Below, piece after piece: positions 1 through 4,354 of a DNA stretch of 5,132 nt. The notes under the pieces were generated by a model. That model had not been told where the DNA came from. It did no database searches and was given only the letters and a program-made list of their open reading frames with translations. The DNA is from Candidatus Shapirobacteria bacterium UBA2283 (GTDB lineage: Bacteria; Patescibacteriota; Microgenomatia; UBA12405). A program made the position numbers and the translations under genes. Position 1 is the first letter of the stretch. The number at the start of each line of letters is the position of its first letter. The stretch is from assembly GCA_002345725.1 (NCBI GenBank), contig DDWP01000040.1:1-5132 (forward strand), read 5' to 3'.

Positions 1-604
1 AGCCAAATTTAAGAGAATAGAGATTGTCGAGGTTTATCTGGTCGACAAAACCTTTAACTCTGGAGGCACGAAGACCAGTGGTGGGATCAGTTACTTGGAA
101 AAATGGTTTGAAGGGAAAGAACATGATAAAACGAGAGGTAAAACCCCCGACATAAGTAAAGAATTTTCTTTTCATACCCCAAGACTCAGGGACGGATCCA
201 CCAACTATCTTACGGGAGCCAATAACAAAATCGTAACCGTTATCAATTTCAGTCATAAGCTTGGGAATATCCGCTGGAGGATGTTGGAAGTCACAATCAA
301 ACTCAACCAGGACATCAGCTTTGAGTGTGTCTATGGCATAATGAAAACCTTTGACGATGGCATTACCCATACCTTTTTTCTCAGGATTGACGAGAAGATG
401 AAGATCGGGATACTTTCCCTGAAGGTCTTTGACAATTTTGTAAGTACCATCGGGGGAAGTGTCGTCGACAATTAAGACGGAACAGTTCCAGTTTTTAATA
501 GTAGGGATAATGTCGTTGAATAATGTAGCCATCATCGGGGTGACGGAATCTGCCTCATTGTAGGTAGCAATGACAATCACTACGTGTTGTTTGGTTGGTT
601 TCAT
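1..604 (-). CDS. DPM1-like family 2 glycosyltransferase (3' end cut off by window edge)
   Basis: Reading the minus strand from ATG at 604-602 gives an open frame of 201 codons to the left edge with no stop. It shows the GT-A glycosyltransferase 2 pattern of dolichyl/polyprenyl-phosphate mannosyltransferases: VIVIATYNEAD (residues 9-19), VDDTSPDGT (46-54), KKGMGNAIVKGFHYAI (76-91), the metal/nucleotide-binding FDCDFQHPP (102-110), GSRKIVGG (129-136) and TDPTTGLRASR (172-182). Enzymes of this family move a sugar from a nucleotide sugar to a polyprenyl phosphate or related acceptor at the inner face of the membrane. The usual catalytic domain is about 230-240 residues, so only the end is missing; a C-terminal membrane domain, if any, would lie outside. 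The acidic motif reads DCD rather than the common DAD. A -10-like TATACT sits 6 bp before the ATG and I see no Shine-Dalgarno. Sugar and acceptor cannot be told from sequence. Confidence 0.93.
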   Translation of the reverse strand, partial: MKPTKQHVVIVIATYNEADSVTPMMATLFNDIIPTIKNWNCSVLIVDDTSPDGTYKIVKDLQGKYPDLHLLVNPEKKGMGNAIVKGFHYAIDTLKADVLVEFDCDFQHPPADIPKLMTEIDNGYDFVIGSRKIVGGSVPESWGMKRKFFTYVGGFTSRFIMFFPFKPFFQVTDPTTGLRASRVKGFVDQINLDNLYSLKFG

Positions 605-610
605 AGAAAG

Positions 611-616
611 AGTATA
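611..616 (-). promoter_or_regulatory. -10 box of the glycosyltransferase promoter
   Basis: On the minus strand TATACT occupies 616-611 and is followed by six bases and then ATG at 604. With the usual spacing, transcription would start at or next to the A of the start codon, giving a leaderless mRNA. No convincing -35 hexamer is seen 16-18 bp upstream; the upstream stretch is A/T-rich. Confidence 0.5.
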
Positions 617-638
617 ACGCTAAAAATTTGTTTTGTGG

Positions 639-644
639 TATAAA
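639..644 (+). promoter_or_regulatory. Extended -10 box of the 651-989 gene promoter
   Basis: TATAAA at 639-644 is preceded by TGG at 636-638, which makes a TGn extended -10 element. Six bases separate it from ATG at 651, so the predicted first transcribed base is the A of the start codon. No -35 match is apparent, as is common for extended -10 promoters. Confidence 0.5.
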
Positions 645-650
645 ACATCC

Positions 651-989
651 ATGTCTGAGGAATTTGATATGGATGATTATAGGAAAGGTGTGTTGGACGA
701 GATTGTTTGCGAAACCCGTGGCAACAAACATAAATCTCTGGAGGGACTCGGGGTGGTTGAGTTTTTAAGTAGGTCGAATGGCAAAAACAGATCAAGACGT
801 CCAACTAGAGAGGTGAGCTTGTTGGTGTATGGCAGCAATGCTTTTCAGATAAAAGATAACGAGATTAAGCCAAGAAAAAGAGGCGATATCCATCCAGATA
901 GCTTGGCCCAAGAGGCCTTGGAATTTTTGCCGGCTGATGAAAGAACTGTAGATAATCTTTTGTCTTATGCGAGAAGAAAGGTGAAATAA
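651..989 (+). CDS. Uncharacterised small basic protein (112 aa)
   Basis: I do not recognise this protein. Starting at ATG 651 it has 112 residues and ends in TAA. The N-terminus is acidic (MSEEFDMDDY). A strongly basic, serine-rich patch follows (residues 41-53, RSNGKNRSRRPTR), then a short hydrophobic strand EVSLLVYGS (54-62), a second basic patch (72-78) and a probable C-terminal helix running from HPDSLAQEALEFL to the basic end. There is no signal peptide, membrane segment or cysteine motif (a single Cys at 20). The charge pattern would suit a nucleic-acid or ribosome-associated protein, but that is a guess. The frame is also open from TTG 633, but this would place the start upstream of the -10 box, so ATG 651 is preferred. 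It is divergent from the glycosyltransferase and is followed 66 bp later by another unknown gene on the same strand. Confidence 0.7.
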   Translation: MSEEFDMDDYRKGVLDEIVCETRGNKHKSLEGLGVVEFLSRSNGKNRSRRPTREVSLLVYGSNAFQIKDNEIKPRKRGDIHPDSLAQEALEFLPADERTVDNLLSYARRKVK

Positions 990-1007
990 ATACTACGGTT
1001 TCAAACT

Positions 1008-1035
1008 ATGTTACTATCACATCAGACTGTAACAT
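1008..1035. promoter_or_regulatory. Operator-like inverted repeat
   Basis: ATGTTAC at 1008-1014 and GTAACAT at 1029-1035 are perfect 7-bp inverted repeats separated by 14 bp. The half-site centres are 21 bp apart, about two helical turns. The right arm directly abuts a TATAAA -10 candidate at 1036-1041. This is the geometry of a dimeric repressor site over the -35 to -10 region. It is not followed by a T-tract, so it is unlikely to be a terminator of the preceding gene. Confidence 0.4.
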
Positions 1036-1041
1036 TATAAA
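1036..1041 (+). promoter_or_regulatory. Candidate -10 box for the 1056-1439 gene
   Basis: TATAAA at 1036-1041 would put the transcription start near 1048, about 8 bases before GTG 1056. This leader is too short for a normal Shine-Dalgarno, and none is seen. The hexamer touches the right arm of the inverted repeat at 1008-1035. Confidence 0.35.
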
Positions 1042-1055
1042 TTACCCTTAAGAAA

Positions 1056-1439
1056 GTGCCTGGAGAAAAAAATCTATTCAAAAGAATGAAGATTGACTTT
1101 AACGCTGACAGTACAGTTGTGGGTACATGTAAATTGAGAGGAAGAGAAAGGGATGACGGAGCTATTGGGTTTTCCGAAATACAAGAAAACGTTGAACAAA
1201 GAATGAAAGTGGCAATAAGACACAAGATGGGATGTCAAAACTGTGGAATGAACAAGGGCAAGGAAACTATTAAACCGGACATCCGCGTACGAATGACTTT
1301 TCAAAATGAAGAAATGGTAATGACTCTAATCTGTACAGGCAGAAAGGAAAGAATGGCGAATGCAAACTGCTATGCTACATTTCCACCCAAAGAACCTGTC
1401 CAGTTCATAGTAAGGCCGGAGGATGAAATACCGTTCTAA
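1056..1439 (+). CDS. Uncharacterised cysteine-containing protein (127 aa)
   Basis: I do not recognise this protein. From GTG 1056 it has 127 residues; ATG 1086 (residue 11) is an alternative start and I cannot decide firmly between them. Five cysteines are spread along it: C25, a CQNCG knuckle at 60-64, C93 in LICTGRKER and C105 in NANCY. One CxxC plus two later cysteines could form a zinc site, but the spacing does not match a zinc ribbon I know. Basic stretches (residues 26-32 and 50-58) and predicted strands (IRVRMTF, MVMTLIC, VQFIVR) suggest a small cytosolic beta-rich fold. The C-terminus is PEDEIPF. There is no signal peptide or membrane segment. It lies 37 bp upstream of trmD on the same strand, with what looks like a separate trmD promoter in the gap. 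Confidence 0.65.
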   Translation: MPGEKNLFKRMKIDFNADSTVVGTCKLRGRERDDGAIGFSEIQENVEQRMKVAIRHKMGCQNCGMNKGKETIKPDIRVRMTFQNEEMVMTLICTGRKERMANANCYATFPPKEPVQFIVRPEDEIPF

Positions 1440-1462
1440 TTACAAAACAGTGTGTTTTTCGG

Positions 1463-1468
1463 TATAAT
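1463..1468 (+). promoter_or_regulatory. -10 box of the trmD promoter
   Basis: A consensus TATAAT lies at 1463-1468, with eight bases between it and ATG 1477. Transcription would start about 2 bases before the start codon or at it. A weak TTACAA at 1440-1445, 17 bp upstream, could be a -35. There is no Shine-Dalgarno between the box and the ATG. Confidence 0.6.
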
Positions 1469-1476
1469 ATAGAGAC

Positions 1477-2136
1477 ATGAAAATTGATGTAATAACCTTG
1501 TTCCCGAAAATGTTTGAGTCCCCTTTTGCGGAAGCAATGATGAAGCGGGCGATTGATAAAAAAATACTAGAACTAAATACTCACGATATGCGCCAATGGG
1601 CATGGAATAACTACGGAGCAGTAGATGACAAACCGTTTGGTGGTGATATTGGAATGTTGATTAGAGTGGATGTTGTCGACAAAGCCCTACGGGCTTTAAA
1701 TTCAAAACCCAAAACTCAAAACTCAAAAATTATTTTGACAAGTGCGAGGGGGAAGAAATTTGATCAGGCCAAGGCGGAAGAATGGAGCAAGCTAGATAAT
1801 TTGATTTTTATCTGTGGTAGATATGAGGGAGTAGACCAGAGAGTGGCTGATTATATGGTGGATGAGGAAATATCGATAGGTGACTATGTATTAACTGGTG
1901 GTGAGTTACCTAGTATGATTATGATTGATGCGGTAACTAGATTATTACCTGGAGTATTGGGAAAAGATGAATCCTCCAAAGTTGAAAGTTTTTCTGGAGA
2001 GAAACGTCATATCGAACATCCTCAATATACTAGACCACAAGAATATGAAGGACATAAGGTCCCCGATGAGCTACTTAGTGGAAATCCAAAAACTATAGCA
2101 GAGTGGAAGTCAAAACAATTACTCCAAATAAAATAA
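1477..2136 (+). CDS. trmD: tRNA (guanosine-37-N1)-methyltransferase TrmD
   Basis: TrmD transfers a methyl group from S-adenosylmethionine to N1 of G37, next to the anticodon of tRNAs reading CNN-type codons, and so prevents +1 frameshifting. It acts as a cytosolic dimer with a SPOUT trefoil knot. The 219-residue protein spans the family: MKIDVITLFPKMF start, DDKPFGGDIGM (50-60), knot strands IILTSARGKKF (85-95), FICGRYEGVDQRV (111-123), EISIGDYVLTGGELP (131-145) and the MIDAVTRLLPGVLG segment with the catalytic Asp at 151. The C-terminal tRNA-binding part has HPQYTRPQEYEG and LLSGNPKTIAEWK. Oddities: the usual GGGPGM loop reads GGDIGM, and the usual LLSGNH reads LLSGNP. The loop NSKPKTQNSK (75-84) is encoded by a heptamer array. 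The neighbours are not the usual rpsP-rimM-rplS set. The 3' end overlaps a convergent gene by 44 bp. Confidence 0.97.
   Translation: MKIDVITLFPKMFESPFAEAMMKRAIDKKILELNTHDMRQWAWNNYGAVDDKPFGGDIGMLIRVDVVDKALRALNSKPKTQNSKIILTSARGKKFDQAKAEEWSKLDNLIFICGRYEGVDQRVADYMVDEEISIGDYVLTGGELPSMIMIDAVTRLLPGVLGKDESSKVESFSGEKRHIEHPQYTRPQEYEGHKVPDELLSGNPKTIAEWKSKQLLQIK
1681..1697. repeat. Perfect 7-bp inverted repeat inside trmD
   Basis: AAAGCCC and GGGCTTT flank a TAC loop, forming a compact potential hairpin within the trmD frame that encodes part of DKALRAL. The heptamer array begins at its right edge. There is no following T-tract on either strand, so it is not a standard terminator. It may be chance, since the encoded residues look ordinary for TrmD. 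Confidence 0.5.
1697..1731 (+). repeat. Heptamer tandem array (AAAACNC type) inside trmD
   Basis: Five 7-bp units run in register: TAAATTC, AAAACCC, AAAACTC, AAAACTC, AAAAATT. The central three match AAAACNC. The array is translated in frame as the hydrophilic loop around NSKPKTQNSK, between the first part of TrmD and knot strand IILTS. The same unit type occurs at 3335-3369. Confidence 0.8.
2093..2136. other. 44-bp convergent 3' overlap of trmD and the mini membrane protein gene
   Basis: The trmD stop ends at 2136 on the plus strand, while the minus-strand gene stops at 2095-2093. The shared 44 bp encode the TrmD tail through its TAA and the last part of the third membrane helix. No terminator hairpin is visible between or beyond these stops, so the two transcripts probably overlap in antisense. 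Confidence 0.8.
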
Positions 2137-2356
2137 GGATCAAATATTCAACTACAATAGATGTCTCAAGATCACCACGTCGGTAGTGATGAAGAATACT
2201 CCAAAGAAAATAAGCACCAGCGGCTCCGTAGACGACGTTTCTCTGATAATGGGGGTCATAACTAAAGAAGAAAAACAAAATAGCAGAAATCAACAACGAG
2301 ACGGCAAGAAAGACGTACTCAAAAGGTTTTGACTCTATTTCTTTGAAGATACTCAT
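2093..2356 (-). CDS. Three-helix mini membrane protein (87 aa), conserved-looking, unknown function
   Basis: An 87-residue protein made almost wholly of three hydrophobic segments: about 13-32 (EYVFLAVSLLISAILFFFFS), 42-55 (VYGAAGAYFLWSIL) and 67-86 (IVVEYLILILFGVIVLTSTL). A polar HHYRRGDLE stretch (56-64) lies between helices two and three. The W-x3-HH...GDL...EY arrangement resembles small membrane proteins I recall from Microgenomates genomes, but I cannot name a family. It is translationally coupled to the CAP gene: the upstream TAA and its ATG share one base (TAATG). A strong Shine-Dalgarno GGGAGG at 2370-2365 lies 8 bases before the ATG. It is the last gene of the envelope operon, and its final 14 codons and stop are antisense to the end of trmD. 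Function unknown; a partner or stabiliser for the CAP protein is only a guess. Confidence 0.8.
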   Translation of the reverse strand: MSIFKEIESKPFEYVFLAVSLLISAILFFFFSYDPHYQRNVVYGAAGAYFLWSILHHYRRGDLETSIVVEYLILILFGVIVLTSTLL

Positions 2357-3195
2357 TAGAAAATCCTCCCCTGCTGGTTGGCCAGCAATAATATAAATAT
2401 AATAGCTAGAAAACCAACATGTCCAGCAGCTGAACCAGCTAGTCGATGAGTCTTGTTCTTCAAAGTAAAGTAACCATCAATGGCTAGAGCACTGATAATG
2501 ATGACAAACATCACTAGACCAACAAACTGACTAATCTGGAGCGGGCTTATTAATGGAGCAGAGACGGGCGCTGATGATGCTTCAGAAAGGATATCAACTG
2601 AGGCTGATGGTGGGGATGAGTAAGCCACCACGCCATTAAGAGGTGAACCAAAATGTTGAACAACTAGAGTGGTCTTGACGCCATTGAGAACCCCATTAAC
2701 TACCCCTATACCTATCTCTTGATATTTTGGGTTTAGGATATTTTCCCGGTGAGTGGGTGAATTCATCCATGCTCGAACCATAGAATCTGTATCATAAAAA
2801 TCTTTGGCTAAGTTTTCCCCAGCAACAGAATACTCATAACCATGTTGCCTGAGAAAATCCCAAGGTGTTTTACCTTGTGGTGAATTGTGAGCCCAGTAAT
2901 CGTTGGCAAACATATCCTGAGCTTTCTCTATGGCTGAATCTGAAAGAACAGAATTATATTGGAGTGGTTCTTGACCTAATTTGAGACGTTCTTGATTAGT
3001 TAAATCAATGACTTTCTGGACAGTTATTTCAGAAGAATAACCGAGAACTCCCGGCTTAATAATAGTGAGTGATTTAACTAACGATTGATTTAGAAGATAA
3101 ATCGAAATAAAGAGGGCAATGACTGATGGTCTGATGAGATAGGCACGATGATTGTTACTTGTATGAGGAACAAAAAGATGCCAAATTTTATTCAC
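2356..3195 (-). CDS. Membrane-anchored CAP-domain (SCP/PR1-like) protein
   Basis: The 279-residue protein begins with a cytosolic basic leader (LFVPHTSNNHRAYLIRPS, 7-24), then a membrane anchor at about 25-43 and a PGVLG linker (48-52). A CAP domain follows at about 58-185. CAP hallmarks are present: TNQERLKLGQEPL (66-78), YWAHNSPQGKTPWDF (100-114), AGENLA (125-130), AWMNSPTHRENIL (142-154), YQEIGIGV (158-165) and VVQHFG (178-183). The metal/active-site tetrad would be H103, E127, E160 and H181, all present. A Ser/Pro/Ala linker leads to two more helices, about 224-245 and 255-272. Bacterial CAP proteins are extracytoplasmic and their biochemical role is mostly unknown. The start is GTG 3195, 13 bp after the preceding stop. 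It has no Shine-Dalgarno, but a TACACT lies at 3206-3201, so a separate promoter is possible. It overlaps the next gene by one base. Confidence 0.93.
   Translation of the reverse strand: MNKIWHLFVPHTSNNHRAYLIRPSVIALFISIYLLNQSLVKSLTIIKPGVLGYSSEITVQKVIDLTNQERLKLGQEPLQYNSVLSDSAIEKAQDMFANDYWAHNSPQGKTPWDFLRQHGYEYSVAGENLAKDFYDTDSMVRAWMNSPTHRENILNPKYQEIGIGVVNGVLNGVKTTLVVQHFGSPLNGVVAYSSPPSASVDILSEASSAPVSAPLISPLQISQFVGLVMFVIIISALAIDGYFTLKNKTHRLAGSAAGHVGFLAIIFILLLANQQGRIF
2365..2370 (-). promoter_or_regulatory. Strong Shine-Dalgarno of the mini membrane protein gene
   Basis: The minus strand reads GGGAGG at 2370-2365, with 8 bases to the ATG at 2356. It lies inside the last codons of the CAP gene. It is the only strong Shine-Dalgarno seen in the window, in contrast to the starts elsewhere that lack one. 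Confidence 0.75.
2372..2387 (-). other. Small hairpin just upstream of a Shine-Dalgarno
   Basis: On the minus strand TGCTGG-CCAA-CCAGCA forms a perfect 6-bp stem with a 4-base loop. It ends one base before the GGGAGG ribosome site of the next gene. It falls in the CAP codons for LANQQ. In the mRNA it could affect ribosome access to the downstream gene, or it may be coincidental. Confidence 0.4.
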
Positions 3196-3200
3196 AATTC

Positions 3201-3206
3201 AGTGTA
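3201..3206 (-). promoter_or_regulatory. Possible internal -10 box before the CAP gene
   Basis: TACACT on the minus strand at 3206-3201 is five bases from GTG 3195. It crosses the intergenic gap just after the upstream stop codon. The spacing resembles that of the other starts, but the hexamer is weaker and there is no clear -35. Confidence 0.25.
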
Positions 3207-3208
3207 GC

Positions 3209-4354
3209 TTATTTACGCTTGTTTTTAAAGACAAAAGGCACTAGGTATGACAAAATACTACCAATCCAAAAGTATTGACAGAGCAATGGAACGATAGGAC
3301 AACATGAAGAACGGAGCAAATACCAGTCTACAAGAAAACACAAAACACAAAACACAAAACTAAAAACTGGATTAAAAAAGAATAAATTAATTATTAAAGC
3401 CAAAACAAATAAAATGGGCAACCAAAACCTAGTACAACTACTTGACTCCCCCATAATTGATCCCAAGTCAACCGATTCAGAAGGAACTTCTGTCTGCTCA
3501 CCCAAAACACCTGGCTGGAAACCTTCGGGAATATTTTCTCCAGGAGCATTAGCTTCGTTAATACAGACGACGTTGGAGGCAGGACCAGGTGCACAATCAT
3601 TAACGGCTTTAACGTAAAAACAATAACGAGCTCCGGGAGTTATCCCACGAACTAGATACTGATTATCTTTGCCCACATTGGGAGCACCATAAAGAAAGCT
3701 ATCTCTATCGGGACCAAAAGAAATTAGATAATGAGTATAGGCTTGAGAAACTCCATTCCAGCTCAATAAAACAGAACCGTCAGGATTTTCAACTGCTTGA
3801 TAGAGAGATGGAGCGCCAGGAGCTGGTTGACTACAAACACTGGCACCAGCAACACTACCTCCACTGGAACTTACTGATGGCGAGGCTGACTCATCTTGGC
3901 AAGAAAAGTTAAGGTCTAAATCAAAAACAGAAGAAATGTTTTGATATTCGTTACCGGCGTTGACATCAAACTGAGAACTCCAAATGTAAACAGCAGTACT
4001 GCCTGAAGGAATGGTGCCTAGACTATAGTTTGGTTGAAGATAAAATTGTGAAATTGTCCCAGAATATTGGCTTGAGGCGTTACTGGTAATGTCCAGAGAC
4101 ATTTTATCGGATAATAAATCGACAGGATTGGATTTAATTGCTGTGGTGGTAAATTGGCATTCACTAGTGCGTTCATTGCGAACAGTAACGGATTGGCTAA
4201 CTTGATAGCCAGGAAAAATGTTCGTCTCGAAAAATAATGGTGAACTAGTGTCTTTGGAACAAGAAGAAGAATTACAAGTAATTAGCTGGTCGTTACCGGC
4301 AAAAACACTATTGGTAGATAATAGAGCAAAAATAATAAAAAATACCTTTTTCAT
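3209..4354 (-). CDS. Secreted/membrane surface protein with TasA/camelysin-like and fibronectin III domains
   Basis: The 381-residue protein starts with a signal peptide (MKKVFFIIFALLSTNSVFA, likely cut after A19). Residues about 38-152 look like a TasA/camelysin-type beta-sandwich: FFETNIFPGYQVSQSVTVRN near the start, then LGTIPSGST (112-120) and NEYQNISSVFDLDLNFSC (135-152). A Ser/Gly linker (156-172) leads to a fibronectin III domain at about 178-266 (PGAPSLYQAV..., VLLSWNGV, YLVRGITPGARYCFYVKAVND). A PGVLG linker (281-285) then precedes three hydrophobic segments, about 310-328, 330-347 and 352-376, and a basic tail KNKRK. Such domains act in surface fibres or adhesion in other bacteria; here that is inference. 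The second helix is encoded by a heptamer array. The ATG forms a TAATG overlap with the upstream gene. No Shine-Dalgarno is visible, so re-initiation after the upstream stop is likely. The fibronectin assignment is firmer than the TasA one. Confidence 0.88.
   Translation of the reverse strand: MKKVFFIIFALLSTNSVFAGNDQLITCNSSSCSKDTSSPLFFETNIFPGYQVSQSVTVRNERTSECQFTTTAIKSNPVDLLSDKMSLDITSNASSQYSGTISQFYLQPNYSLGTIPSGSTAVYIWSSQFDVNAGNEYQNISSVFDLDLNFSCQDESASPSVSSSGGSVAGASVCSQPAPGAPSLYQAVENPDGSVLLSWNGVSQAYTHYLISFGPDRDSFLYGAPNVGKDNQYLVRGITPGARYCFYVKAVNDCAPGPASNVVCINEANAPGENIPEGFQPGVLGEQTEVPSESVDLGSIMGESSSCTRFWLPILFVLALIINLFFFNPVFSFVFCVLCFLVDWYLLRSSCCPIVPLLCQYFWIGSILSYLVPFVFKNKRK
3335..3369 (+). repeat. 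Heptamer tandem array (AAAACAC) inside the fibronectin-protein gene
   Basis: Five 7-bp units run in register on the plus strand: AAAACAC three times, AAAACTA and AAAACTG. Read on the coding minus strand they give the hydrophobic core VFSFVFCVLCF of a predicted membrane helix. The unit is the same AAAACNC type, in the same top-strand orientation, as the trmD array at 1697-1731. Confidence 0.85.

Noticed and set aside
41..46. Recurring GTCGAC palindromes (also at 464-469 and 1675-1680)
   Set aside because: Three hexamer copies in different coding contexts with no fixed spacing; not clearly above chance.
95..475. Plus-strand open frame of 126 codons
   Set aside because: It lies antisense within the glycosyltransferase, whose minus-strand motifs are unmistakable; the plus-strand product resembles nothing.
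633..650. TTG 633 as the start of the 112-aa gene
   Set aside because: It lies upstream of the TATAAA box and has no ribosome site; ATG 651 fits the promoter spacing.
1863..1968. PGVLG in TrmD as a third copy of the exported-protein motif
   Set aside because: RLLPGVLG is a standard conserved TrmD segment, so the match is coincidental.
2171..2190. Imperfect inverted repeat ATCAC...GTGAT as a terminator between trmD and the operon
   Set aside because: The stem has a mismatch and no T-tract follows on either strand; it encodes the HHYRRGDLE stretch of the mini protein.
3394..3617. Short overlapping open frames on both strands in the fibronectin gene
   Set aside because: They are off-frame readings of a long gene with a signal peptide and clear domain sequence.
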